From Sphaerisporangium viridialbum (GTDB lineage: Bacteria; Actinomycetota; Actinomycetes; Streptosporangiales; Streptosporangiaceae), in contig NZ_CP187232.1 in NCBI RefSeq assembly GCF_049674955.1, forward strand, positions 992,001-1,056,000: DNA of 64,000 nucleotides, written 5' to 3'. Shown here in pieces: positions 1 to 8,179 of this stretch. Under the pieces are notes generated by a model, which was given only the letters and a program-made list of their open reading frames with translations, was not told the DNA's origin and made no database searches. Every line of letters starts with the position of its first letter. Position 1 is the first letter of the stretch. The translations under genes and the position numbers were made by a program.

Positions 1-574
1 GCACCCGGTGCTTCCGGCGATGTGGCTGCACAGGGTCGCCCACCTGCTCTACCGGGGCGGCCGGCGGCTGCCGGCCCGGTTGCTGATGCTCCTCGCGCGC
101 GGGGTCACCGGGGTGGAGATCCACCCCGGCGCGGTGCTCGGGCGCAGGGTGTTCGTCGACCACGGCGCGGCCGTGGTGATCGGGGAGACCGCCGTGGTGG
201 GCGACGACGTGACCATCTACCACCAGGTGACCCTGGGGGCGGTCGGCTGGTGGCGCGACAACCGGCGTGCGAAGGGGGAACGGCGACATCCGGTGATCGG
301 CGCCCGCGTGGTGCTGGGCGTCGGAGCGACCGTCCTCGGGCCGGTGCACGTCGGAGACGACGCCATCGTCGGGGCGCGGGCGCTCGTCCTCGGGGACGTC
401 CCCGCGGGCGCGCGCGCCGTCGCCCCGCTGGGGGCCGTGTCACCCCGCCGCAGGACCGCGTCGTCCGTGGAAGGTCCCCTGGCCGGTCTGACGCGGCGCC
501 GGCCGTCACGGGACGGAGATCGGTTCCCCGCCCGAGCCCACCTGTCCCGACCACCCGACGAAAGGAATGGATCG
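1..574 (+). CDS. Serine O-acetyltransferase-like (CysE) domain, 5' end outside window
   Basis: Left-handed beta-helix acyltransferase of the CysE type, expected to acetylate serine (or a similar hydroxyl) with acetyl-CoA. The frame is already open at the left edge, and the first visible residues (HPVLPAMWLHRVAH) match the helix before the catalytic domain, so the true start lies upstream. CysE hallmarks are present: GVEIHPGA, FVDHG (catalytic Asp-His), VVIGET, VTLGA and the second active-site His in RRHPVIG. Homology fades near base 450. No stop codon follows; the frame runs through about 45 Arg/Pro-rich residues into the ATP-grasp gene whose own start is at 575. It is either a fusion protein or a gene that lost its stop. 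Its partner may be the cysteine synthase-like enzyme at 5374-6309. Confidence 0.75.
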
Positions 575-1873
575 ATGAATCCGGACAACACGGTCCTGAT
601 AGTCGGCGCCACCGATGAGACCGTACGCAAGGCCAAGGAGCTCGGCCTGACCGTCCTGTTACTCCAGCACCCCACCAAGGTCAGCCCCGAGCAGGAGGAG
701 CTCGCCGACGTCCTGCGCGTCGTGGACTACACCGACTGGGCGGCCGTCGAGCCGGTCGCCAGGGAGCTGCGGGAGGAGCCGGGGTTCCGCGTCGCGGTCT
801 CCATCACCGAGCCCGGGCTGGAGAACGCGGGACGGGTCAACGACCTGTTCGGGCTGGGCGGCACCGGCTACCAGGTCACCAGGAGACTGCGCGACAAACT
901 CGCCATGCGCCGCCACCTCGCCGAGCTCGACCCGTCCGCGGTGGCCGCCGCGCCGCTCCTGCGGCGCGAGGACCTTGACTCCTTCGGAGCCGTCCACGGC
1001 TACCCGTTCATCGTCAAGCCGACCGACGCGACCGCCAGCATCGGCGTCTACCGGGTCGGCGGGCCCGAGGACGCCGAGCAGGTCTGGGCCACGGTGGAGG
1101 GCCTGCGCGGCACCCGGACCGACCGCATCTCGACGATGTACCTCCTGCAGGACTTCCTCATGGAGGAGTACGTCGAGGGACCTGAGTTCAGCGTCGAGGC
1201 GTTCAGCTTCGCGGGCCGCCACGTCGTCGTGGCGATCACCGAGAAGTTCGTGCACGCCGAGCGCTTCGCGGAGCTGGGCCACGCCTTGCCCGCCCGGCTG
1301 GAGGAGTCGGCGCAGGACCAGATCCGCGCGAGCGTGGGCCGCTTCCTGGACCTGATCGGGCTCAGCGACGGCGTCTCGCACACCGAGGTGCGCATCGGCG
1401 CGCGCGGCCCGGTGATCATCGAGAGCCACAACCGCATCGCCGGTGACGCGATCCCGGAGCTGGTGCGCGGCGCCTACGGCATCGACCTGAGCCGGTACGC
1501 GCTGGGCTGGCCGTTCGGGCTGGTCGCCGAGCTGCCCGACCGGCCCGAGGCGCATGCCGGGGCGAGCGTGCGGTTCCTGGTGAGCGAGCCGGGACGGGTC
1601 GAGTCGGTCGAGGGCGCCGGCGACGCCGCCGCGCAGGACGGCGTGCTGGACGTGCGCATCACCGCCAAACCAGGTGACACCGTGCACTCGATACGCGACA
1701 ACTGGGACCGGCTCGGCCTGGTCGCGGTGACCGGCGCGGACACGACCGCGGCGATCCGGCGCGGCGCGGAGGTCATCGAGGACACCATCAGGATCCGGGT
1801 GGCGGGCGAGGACGGGCGCACCTGGCTCGCGCACGTCGCCGAGGCAGGATCACCGGCGGGGGTGCGGGCATGA
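575..1873 (+). CDS. ATP-grasp carboxylate-amine ligase (first of two)
   Basis: 432-residue ATP-grasp enzyme of the carboxylate-amine ligase type, which activates a carboxylate as acyl phosphate and couples it to an amine. ATG 575 is preceded by AAAGGA and starts MNPDNTVLIVG, a Rossmann-like N-terminal strand. The ATP-grasp core follows: YPFIVKPTDATASIGV (ATP-binding Lys), EEYVEGPEFSVEAF (hinge Glu) and EVRIGARGPVIIESHNRIAG (metal-binding Glu/Asn). It is in frame with the upstream CysE-like domain. Its stop overlaps the next ligase by ATGA, so the two are translationally coupled. Related ligases make dipeptides and non-ribosomal peptide-like metabolites. The substrate cannot be read from the sequence. 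Confidence 0.85.
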   Translation: MNPDNTVLIVGATDETVRKAKELGLTVLLLQHPTKVSPEQEELADVLRVVDYTDWAAVEPVARELREEPGFRVAVSITEPGLENAGRVNDLFGLGGTGYQVTRRLRDKLAMRRHLAELDPSAVAAAPLLRREDLDSFGAVHGYPFIVKPTDATASIGVYRVGGPEDAEQVWATVEGLRGTRTDRISTMYLLQDFLMEEYVEGPEFSVEAFSFAGRHVVVAITEKFVHAERFAELGHALPARLEESAQDQIRASVGRFLDLIGLSDGVSHTEVRIGARGPVIIESHNRIAGDAIPELVRGAYGIDLSRYALGWPFGLVAELPDRPEAHAGASVRFLVSEPGRVESVEGAGDAAAQDGVLDVRITAKPGDTVHSIRDNWDRLGLVAVTGADTTAAIRRGAEVIEDTIRIRVAGEDGRTWLAHVAEAGSPAGVRA

Positions 1874-3132
1874 GCGTCCTCATCGTGCACCGCAGCCCGC
1901 TGGAGCCGTTCCCCTACCATCGCTGGCTGCGCGACTACGAGGGCCCCGTGGTGATCCTCGCCGCCCGCGACAGGTTCGAGCCGTTCGGCGAGCAGGTGCC
2001 GGTCGGGAACCTCGGCTACACGCACCTGGAGACCTTCGACGACGACGACCAGGTGGCAGCGCGGGTCGTACAGCTCGCCGCCGAGTACGGCACCACGCAC
2101 CTGATCGGCGAACACGAGGCCGACGTGCTGCGCGTGGCCACCCTGCGCGAGCAACTCGGGCTGCCCGGCCCCCGGACCGACGACGTGCTGCCGTTCCGTG
2201 ACAAGGCCCTGATGAAGGAACACGCCGTACGGGCCGGCGTGGAGGTCGCGCCGCACACCGTCCCGCGCACCGCGGCGGACGTGCTGGCCTTCGCCGAGGT
2301 CCACGGATTCCCCCTGGTGTTCAAGAACAGGACCAGCTTCAACTCCATCGGCCTGCGCATCCTGCGCGACCAGGACGCGCTGACGGCCTTCCTCGCCGAG
2401 GCGTACGGCGCACCGCGCGAAGACCTGCTGCTGGAGGCGTACATCCCCGGCCGCATGTGCCACGTCGACGGGCTGGTGGTGAACGGCGAGACCGTGCTGG
2501 CCTGGCCCTCCCAGTACCAGTACGAGCTCGCCTCGTTCGGCACCGACCCCGGCTCCCGGGTCGACCTGGCGCTCGACCCCGACGACCCGCTCACCGACCG
2601 CCTGCTGGAGCTCACCGAGCGGACGCTCGCGGGGCTGCGGTCGCCCGGCGGCCACCTGCGCGACCACGCCTTCCACGCGGAGATCTTCCACACCCCCGAC
2701 GACCGGCTGGTGCTCTGCGAGATCGCCTGCCGGTCCGGCGGCGGGAAGATCCGCGAGGTGTTCCACACCCTGTTCGGGGTCAACCTCGCGGAGAGCTCCA
2801 TCCGAGCCCAGCTCGGCCTGCCGTTGCCCGAGGTGGAGCAGGTCGTGCGTTCCGGGCGGCGGCCGAAGCCGGCGCGCATGGCCGGTCAGGTGCTGATGAT
2901 GAAGCGGCCAGGGTTGATCCACTCGCTGCCCGACGCCCCGCAGGAGCCCTGGGTGGAGCACTTCTACCTCTACGCCCGGACGGGCCAGGTGGTGCCGCCC
3001 GCCGCGGGATCCGCCGACTTCCTCACCGTCGTCATCGCCTCGGCCCCGACGCGCGCGGAGTGCGAGCGCAGGCTGCGCTCGCTCGGCGCGCGGCTGGAGG
3101 AGCAGGTGCAGGTCGTGGCGGTCCCGTCGTGA
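1870..3132 (+). CDS. ATP-grasp carboxylate-amine ligase (second of two)
   Basis: 420-residue ATP-grasp protein starting at the ATG that overlaps the previous stop. N-terminal lid MSVLIVHRSPLEPFPYHRW; ATP-grasp core with FPLVFKNRTSFNSIGLR (ATP Lys), LLLEAYIPGRMCHVDGLV and a metal-binding segment around VLCEIACRSGGGKIREVF. The gene is coupled at both ends: ATGA with the upstream ligase and GTGA with the MFS gene. Two different ligases in one operon suggest two successive amide bonds or two alternative partners. The role in a small peptide or amino-acid derivative is inferred from the neighbours only. Confidence 0.85.
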   Translation: MSVLIVHRSPLEPFPYHRWLRDYEGPVVILAARDRFEPFGEQVPVGNLGYTHLETFDDDDQVAARVVQLAAEYGTTHLIGEHEADVLRVATLREQLGLPGPRTDDVLPFRDKALMKEHAVRAGVEVAPHTVPRTAADVLAFAEVHGFPLVFKNRTSFNSIGLRILRDQDALTAFLAEAYGAPREDLLLEAYIPGRMCHVDGLVVNGETVLAWPSQYQYELASFGTDPGSRVDLALDPDDPLTDRLLELTERTLAGLRSPGGHLRDHAFHAEIFHTPDDRLVLCEIACRSGGGKIREVFHTLFGVNLAESSIRAQLGLPLPEVEQVVRSGRRPKPARMAGQVLMMKRPGLIHSLPDAPQEPWVEHFYLYARTGQVVPPAAGSADFLTVVIASAPTRAECERRLRSLGARLEEQVQVVAVPS

Positions 3133-4406
3133 GACGCCCCTCGCCGCAGGTGCGTTACATGGCCGGGATGGTGATCGACGCCACCGGCAGCGGCATGTAC
3201 CTGCCCCTGTCCCTGCTGTTCTTCCACCACGTCACCGGGCTGCCGATCGAACGGGTCGGCGTCATCATGACCGCGGCGGCGCTGCTCAGCCTGGTCAGCA
3301 ACCCGATCGCGGGCGCGCTCGTCGACCGCTTCGGCGCGCGGGCCGTCGTCGTGGGCGGCTACCTGGTGCGCGCCGTGGGATTCGCGACCTACCCGCTGGT
3401 GGACTCGCCGCTGGCGATGTTCCTGGCGGTGGCGCTGGTGGCGCTGGGCGACGGCTCGTACCCGCCGTCGATCCAGTCGTTCGTCGCCGCGATCGCGCAG
3501 GGCTCGGACCGCGACAAGCTCCTCGCCGCGCAGCGCAGCCTGCGCAACGCCGGCCTCGGCGCGGGCGGCCTCATCGCGGGCGCCGCGCTCGGCCTGGGCA
3601 GCGACGCCGCCTACCAGGTGATCGTCCTCGTCAGCGCGGCCGCGTTCGTCGGCGCCGCGCTGATCCTCCGCACGATCCCGGTCCCCCGCGCACGCGTGCG
3701 GACGTCGACCGCTCCCCGGAAGGGGGGAGGTTACCGGCTCATCCTGCGCGACCGGACGTTCCTCGTGCTGACCCTGCAGAACGTGCCGACCGCCTTCGGC
3801 TACATGGTGCTGTCGGTGGCGCTGCCCGTCTACGTCACCCAGGAACTGAGCGCCTCGCCGTCGCTCGTCGGCGTGCTGTACGCGGTCAACACCGTCGGCA
3901 TCGCGCTGTTCCAGATCCCGGTGACGCGCCGCCTGATCCGGTACCGGCGCACCCGCACCGCCGCGATCGGCGCCTCCATGTTCTCGGTGTCGTTCGTGGC
4001 GTTCGCCGTGCTGGCCGGGGTCTCCGTGCCGTCGGTCCAGCTGGTCGGGGTCTTCGCCGCGACGGCGCTGTTCACGCTGGGGGAGATGCTGCACGGCGCG
4101 CCGCTGTCCGCGATGGTGTCCAGCGCGGCTCCCGAGGAGACCCACGGCAGGTACATGGCGGTCTACCAGTTCTCCTGGGCCATCCCGATCGCGCTGGCTC
4201 CCGCCGTGCTGACCGCGCTGCTGAGCTGGTCGGTGACCTCCATGTGGCTCCTGCTCGCGGTAGGCGTCGCCTGCTCGGCCCTCACGCTGGTCCGCCTGGA
4301 ACGGCGGCTGCCCGCCCGGGCCGTCCATCCGAACGTGCCGGCTGTGCCGGACCCCCCGGAAGAGCAGGTCCGCGAGCCCGTCGCTCCGCTTCGCGGGGAG
4401 GGCTGA
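3129..4406 (+). CDS. MFS transporter, probable exporter of the locus product
   Basis: 425-residue major facilitator superfamily protein, about 12 hydrophobic segments. GTG 3129 overlaps the upstream stop (GTGA), which is the only sensible start since the longer open frame would run inside the ATP-grasp gene. The loop between TM2 and TM3 carries the MFS motif A form (GALVDRFGARAVVVGG). The C-terminal tail of about 35 residues is Pro/Glu-rich and cytosolic. Coupling to two ATP-grasp ligases resembles the arrangement in dipeptide antibiotic loci such as bacilysin (ligase plus MFS self-protection exporter), so export of the product is likely; this is inference. Confidence 0.85.
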   Translation: MRRPSPQVRYMAGMVIDATGSGMYLPLSLLFFHHVTGLPIERVGVIMTAAALLSLVSNPIAGALVDRFGARAVVVGGYLVRAVGFATYPLVDSPLAMFLAVALVALGDGSYPPSIQSFVAAIAQGSDRDKLLAAQRSLRNAGLGAGGLIAGAALGLGSDAAYQVIVLVSAAAFVGAALILRTIPVPRARVRTSTAPRKGGGYRLILRDRTFLVLTLQNVPTAFGYMVLSVALPVYVTQELSASPSLVGVLYAVNTVGIALFQIPVTRRLIRYRRTRTAAIGASMFSVSFVAFAVLAGVSVPSVQLVGVFAATALFTLGEMLHGAPLSAMVSSAAPEETHGRYMAVYQFSWAIPIALAPAVLTALLSWSVTSMWLLLAVGVACSALTLVRLERRLPARAVHPNVPAVPDPPEEQVREPVAPLRGEG

Positions 4407-4504
4407 GCCGGTCGCGACCACGCCGGTGAGCGGCGAAGAAGGTGAACGGCCACAGGGGGTGCCCGGCATCCTCAGTGGTCGCCGAATTCGATCGAAAAGG
4501 TGTC

Positions 4505-5182
4505 GTGAAACCGATGGGCAGATCAAGTTGGCACGTCCTGCAAGGAGAGGACCCCGCGTTCACGCTGCCGGAGGCCGCCGGCCAGTGCGGCTGGGTCAGC
4601 CAGTTGCGGCCGTTGATCGTCGAGATGAGCCGGCCGGGTGACGTCGTGCTCGACCCGTTCGCCGGCTGGGGGACCACGCTGGTCGCGTGCGCGGTCGAGT
4701 CCCGCAAGGGAATCGGGCTGGAGGTCTCACCCGAGCGCGCGGAGCAGGCACGTCAGCGCCTGAAGGTCTATCCAGGCCAGACCATGCTGTGCGCGGACGC
4801 CCGCACACCCCCGTTGCCCCCGGAGTCGGTGGACTTCGTCCTCGCGGACCTGCCGTACTTCGGTACCAACCTGGACAACGACTCCACCGTGGAAGGCCAG
4901 TTCTACGCGCTCCGGGACTACGAGGAGTACCTCAGCGCGATCGACGTCGCCTTCGCCGCCGTGGCGAAGGTCATGCGCCCTGGCGCGCGGGCGGTGCTGG
5001 CCGTGCAGAACCGCCGGCTGGCCGGGGCGTTCGTGCCGCTGGCCTGGGACGTCGCCCGGGTGCTCGGCCGGCATCTGACCCTGGGCGACGAGCGCATCCA
5101 CTGCTACGACCGGCCGGTGAGCGACGACGACCCGATGGTCACCAACCGGTCGCACGAGTACCTGCTGGTGGCCGCGAAGTAA
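4505..5182 (+). CDS. SAM-dependent DNA/RNA N-methyltransferase-like protein
   Basis: Rossmann-fold methyltransferase of the N4/N6-adenine or cytosine type. It shows the SAM-binding loop DPFAGWGTTLVA near residue 45 and a catalytic motif IV variant DLPYF near residue 110, where family members usually have (D/N)PPY. The order (SAM loop first, catalytic motif second) fits the small N6_N4_Mtase and TRM11-like groups. I favour GTG 4505 behind AAAAGG; ATG 4514 is the alternative, and the longer open frame back to 4442 adds residues without homology. It lies 98 bp after the MFS gene, so it may be outside that operon. No restriction partner is visible. The target (DNA or RNA) is unknown. Confidence 0.7.
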   Translation: MKPMGRSSWHVLQGEDPAFTLPEAAGQCGWVSQLRPLIVEMSRPGDVVLDPFAGWGTTLVACAVESRKGIGLEVSPERAEQARQRLKVYPGQTMLCADARTPPLPPESVDFVLADLPYFGTNLDNDSTVEGQFYALRDYEEYLSAIDVAFAAVAKVMRPGARAVLAVQNRRLAGAFVPLAWDVARVLGRHLTLGDERIHCYDRPVSDDDPMVTNRSHEYLLVAAK

Positions 5183-5205
5183 CGACATCGCGCCAGGCGG
5201 TCGCC

Positions 5206-5310
5206 GGAGGAACGTCCCTCCGACGACCACCCGGCGCGTCCTGTTACCGGGTCAAGCGGCGCGGGAGGAAGGTTCCTCCGGCGACGACGGCGCGTCCTGC
5301 TACCAAGTCA
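5206..5310. repeat. Two diverged ~50-bp repeats with inverted-repeat cores
   Basis: Two related copies lie between the convergent methyltransferase and cysteine synthase genes. Copy 1 runs from about 5206 to 5253 and copy 2 from about 5264 to 5310; both end in a block like gcgtcctg(t/c)taccnngtca. Each begins with a small palindrome. Copy 2 has GGAGGAA (5264-5270) facing TTCCTCC (5273-5279) exactly; copy 1 has GGAGG facing CCTCC. They could be operators, small hairpins or decayed repeat sequence. Confidence 0.6.
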
Positions 5311-5316
5311 GGCCGG

Positions 5317-5348
5317 TCGCGAGCCCCGCGTCTCCGCGGGGCTCGCGA
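5317..5348. terminator. Bidirectional terminator between convergent genes
   Basis: A perfect 14-bp stem: TCGCGAGCCCCGCG at 5317-5330 and its complement at 5335-5348, with loop TCTC. It sits between the ends of the methyltransferase (5182, plus) and the cysteine synthase (5374, minus). There is no long U tract, which is normal for high-GC actinomycetes. Confidence 0.8.
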
Positions 5349-5373
5349 CATGATCGACCCACAGGGCCTTCGA

Positions 5374-6309
5374 TCAGGCGGGCCACCAGCTGAGGTAGCG
5401 CTCACCGGTGTCCGGGAAGATCGTCACGACCGTCTGGCCCGACAGGTCATGGCGGCGGCCGAGCTCGACGCAGCCGTACGCGGCCGCTCCCGAGGAGACC
5501 CCGACCAGCAGCCCGGTGGTGGCGGCGATGGCCCGGGTCATGTCGGCCGCGTCGTCGTCCGAGACGCTGACGACGTCGTCGATGATGGTGACGTCGGTGA
5601 CGGGGCTGATGAAGCCGCCGTTGAGCCCGGGAATCCTGTGCGGTCCGGGGTCGCCGCCGGACAGCAGGGGCGATCCCTCCGGTTCCACCGCGACGATGCG
5701 CAGCCCTGGGTTGCGCTCGCGGAGGTAGCGGCCCGTTCCGGTGAGGGTGCCGCCGGTCCCGACCCCGCACACCAGCACGTCGACGTTGCCGCCGGTGGCC
5801 TCCCAGATCTCCGGGCCCGTGGTCGCGTAGTGGGCCATGATGTTGGCGGTGTTCTCGTGCTGGCAGGCGTACCACGACCCGGGGACGGCGGCGTGCAGCT
5901 CCTCCGCCCGGTCGACGCATCCCTGGAAACCGAGGACATGGTCGGTGAACTCCACCTGGGCGCCCAGCATGCGCAGGGTCAGCATGCGCTCCCGCGACGC
6001 GTTGTCCGGCATGACGACGATGCACGGGTAACCGCGGCTGACCGCCAGCGCCGCCAGGGCGATGCCGGTGTTGCCCGAGGTCGACTCGATCACGGTCGCG
6101 CCGGGCTTCAGGGCGCCGGACGCCTCGGCCTCCTCGATCATGCGCAGGGCAACCCGGTCCTTGATGCTCGACAGCGGGTTCGCCGACTCCAGCTTGGCGA
6201 GCAGCGTGGTGTTCGAGGGCAGGCCGTCGAGGGCGAGCCGGAGCAAGGGGGTGTTGCCGATGAGGTCGTCGATCTTGGTCGCGATATCGCTGCCGATCAG
6301 GGGTATCAT
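5374..6309 (-). CDS. Cysteine synthase-like PLP enzyme (O-acetylserine sulfhydrylase family)
   Basis: 311 residues, the usual CysK length. Fold-type II PLP enzyme with the PLP lysine in SSIKDR (residue about 50), substrate loop TSGNTG, phosphate-binding loop GTGGTLTG and C-terminal DTGERYLS. The family replaces the acetoxy group of O-acetylserine with sulfide or another nucleophile. ATG 6309 follows GAGGAG at good spacing. It converges on a locus holding a serine acetyltransferase-like domain and two ATP-grasp ligases. It may therefore make a 3-substituted alanine for that locus rather than serve general cysteine synthesis, or it may be a plain CysK. Sequence motifs do not separate these options. 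Confidence 0.85.
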   Translation of the reverse strand: MIPLIGSDIATKIDDLIGNTPLLRLALDGLPSNTTLLAKLESANPLSSIKDRVALRMIEEAEASGALKPGATVIESTSGNTGIALAALAVSRGYPCIVVMPDNASRERMLTLRMLGAQVEFTDHVLGFQGCVDRAEELHAAVPGSWYACQHENTANIMAHYATTGPEIWEATGGNVDVLVCGVGTGGTLTGTGRYLRERNPGLRIVAVEPEGSPLLSGGDPGPHRIPGLNGGFISPVTDVTIIDDVVSVSDDDAADMTRAIAATTGLLVGVSSGAAAYGCVELGRRHDLSGQTVVTIFPDTGERYLSWWPA

Positions 6310-6634
6310 CCAGACTCCTCTGTACGGGGCCGGTGTTGGGGTGTGGCTGGTTCGAGGGCGCTCAGGCGATGCGGCGCGGCTCGGCGTGGCTCGCTTCAGC
6401 GGGCCGAAGGCCAGTTCCGGAGCCTGACCGCGATCGAGCCGCGGATCACGGGTGCTCTACCGGTGGGGTGAGGTCGCACAACGGTATTTCGCCCGTACCG
6501 TCCGCACATCCTCCAACGTGCTCTCTTTGCCCGGCCCGAATCGGAGGATCGGCCGGTGAACCCCGGATGCCCCCATACGTACGAGGAGAAGCTGACGGAC
6601 ATGGCGCAGGCAGTGGCCATGACCTGCCGAGTAC
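6310..6634. other. Intergenic region upstream of the cysteine synthase
   Basis: No convincing gene. It holds the ribosome-binding site of the minus-strand cysteine synthase (GAGGAG within 6315-6322) and must contain its promoter. Short open frames here are unsupported by homology or by ribosome-binding sites. Confidence 0.5.
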
Positions 6635-6670
6635 GTGAAAGGCCGGCAGCACGCGCTGCCGGCCTTTCAC
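6635..6670. terminator. Terminator of the GH16 glucanase gene
   Basis: Perfect 16-bp inverted repeat (GTGAAAGGCCGGCAGC, loop ACGC, complement) about 20 bp past the stop of the minus-strand glucanase gene. Confidence 0.9.
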
Positions 6671-6689
6671 ATCGGTTGAGTCGAAGAGG

Positions 6690-7916
6690 TCAGGCGCGGG
6701 TCCACTTCTGGTTGGACGCGCCACTGCAGTCCCAGAGTTGGAGTTTTGCACCGTTGGCGGTGTTGCGGTCGACGATGTCCACGCATCGGTTGGCGGTCGT
6801 GTTGACCAGGTCGCCGGCCGAGGTGAGCGTGAAGCGCTGGGCGGCGGTGCCGTTGCACGTGTAGAGCTGGATCGGCGTGCCGTTGGCGGTGCCGGCCGCC
6901 GCGGCGTCCATGCACTTGCCCATCGCGCGAACCGTGCCGTCGCCGTTGATCGACCACTGCTGGGCGGCGGTGCCGTTGCAGTCGTACATCTGCAGCCGGG
7001 CGCCGTCGACGGGGTTGGCGGCGGGGATGTCGACGCAGCGGCCGTTCAGGTTCGACTTCAGCGCGTTGCCGCTTCCGCCGCCGTCGTTGGTCCACCCGGA
7101 GACGCGGACGTAGTCGACCAGCATCGTCTGCGGGAACGTGGTGCTGCCGTCGGGGTTGCCCGGCCAGTATCCGCCGACCGCCACGTTCAGGATCATGAAG
7201 AACGGGTGGTCGTAGACCCACTGGTTGCCGTTGATGTTGGCCGGCGTGACGCGGAAGTACTCCGAGCCGTCCAGGTACCAGATGATGAGGTTGGGAGACC
7301 AGTCGACCCGGTAGTTGTGGAAGCCGTCGCCGAGCGGTGCGCCGATCGTGCGACTGCCGCCGATGCCGCCGGCGCCGGAGTAGCCGGGGCCGTGCACGGT
7401 GCCGTAGACGGTGTTCGGCGTCTTGCCGACGTTCTCCATGATGTCGATCTCGCCGGTGGCCGGCCAGTTGCCGCCGCCGAGCATCCAGAACGCCGGCCAG
7501 ATGCCCTGGCCCTTGGGGATCTTGATGCTGGCCTCGAAGCGGCCGTACGCCTGGCTGAACTTGTCCGCGGTCAGGATGCGGCCGGAGGTGTACTGGCAGG
7601 TGCCGTAGTGGCACTGCAGGTTCGACGGGTTCTCCCTGCGGGCGGTGATGGCGAGGTGGCCTTGCCCGTCCTGGTACACGTTGCTGGTCGAGTTCGTGTA
7701 GTACTGCAGCTCGTTGTTGCCCCAGCCGCTGCCGCCTGTGTCGAATTTCCACTTGGAACCGTCGATGGGCGTTCCTGCGGCGCCGTTGAACTCGTCAGAC
7801 CAGGTGACAGGGCCGATAGCGGCTTCGGCCCGATCATTGCTCGTGACGGAGACCAGGCCACTGGTCAGGGTGACGACCACGGCTGCGGCCATGAGGAGTA
7901 GCCGGGGTTTGCGCAT
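6690..7916 (-). CDS. Secreted GH16 endo-beta-glucanase with C-terminal ricin-type CBM13
   Basis: 408-residue secreted glycoside hydrolase. Signal peptide at about residues 1-32 (MRKPRLLLMAAAVVVTL... ending NDRAEA); GH16 domain at about 36-270 with the catalytic signature GEIDIMENVG at about 155-164 (nucleophile and acid/base Glu). A Gly-rich linker leads to a beta-trefoil CBM13 at about 279-408 with three QxW-type repeats (QQWSI, QRFTL, QKWTR). GH16 of this type cleaves beta-1,3 or beta-1,3/1,4-glucans such as laminarin. ATG 7916 is chosen because GGAGG lies 5 nt upstream and the signal peptide starts there. It is monocistronic with its own promoter/operator and terminator. Confidence 0.92.
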   Translation of the reverse strand: MRKPRLLLMAAAVVVTLTSGLVSVTSNDRAEAAIGPVTWSDEFNGAAGTPIDGSKWKFDTGGSGWGNNELQYYTNSTSNVYQDGQGHLAITARRENPSNLQCHYGTCQYTSGRILTADKFSQAYGRFEASIKIPKGQGIWPAFWMLGGGNWPATGEIDIMENVGKTPNTVYGTVHGPGYSGAGGIGGSRTIGAPLGDGFHNYRVDWSPNLIIWYLDGSEYFRVTPANINGNQWVYDHPFFMILNVAVGGYWPGNPDGSTTFPQTMLVDYVRVSGWTNDGGGSGNALKSNLNGRCVDIPAANPVDGARLQMYDCNGTAAQQWSINGDGTVRAMGKCMDAAAAGTANGTPIQLYTCNGTAAQRFTLTSAGDLVNTTANRCVDIVDRNTANGAKLQLWDCSGASNQKWTRA

Positions 7917-8040
7917 GGAGACCTCCGGTCTGTGGTCCTTGCCGGGAACGGGCTTCCGGCCCACGCCGGCACGGCGTGCGGAGCCGCACGCCGACGTGTC
8001 CCGTCCTTCCGGAAGTACCTTCACGGCTTAAATTAAGAGG

Positions 8041-8088
8041 ATGTAACACCCGCGTCACCTCCCTTGTCAATAGGAAGGTTTCCTTATT
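8041..8088 (-). promoter_or_regulatory. Promoter and palindromic operator of the GH16 gene
   Basis: On the minus strand TTGACA (8065-8070) is followed after 18 nt by TTACAT (8041-8046), a good sigma-70-type promoter about 120 nt before the start codon. Overlapping the -35 is an imperfect palindrome at 8069-8088 whose minus strand reads AATAAGGAAACCTTCCTATT. It resembles the AGGAAA/TTTCCT operators described upstream of Streptomyces polysaccharide hydrolase genes such as chitosanases. Repression relieved by glucan breakdown products is likely; the regulator is not in the window. Confidence 0.65.
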
Positions 8089-8179
8089 ATTAACTCGAGT
8101 CGCCGCCCCGGAACAGGGACACCGCCGGTCCGGCGATCGCGTCATTCCGTGCTGGGATACGCGGTCGAGGACGAGATCC

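Noticed and set aside
1..6309. D-cycloserine biosynthesis cluster
   Set aside because: SAT, CysK-like and ATP-grasp genes are present, but the arginase-like, heme and racemase genes of that pathway are not visible, and there are two ligases.
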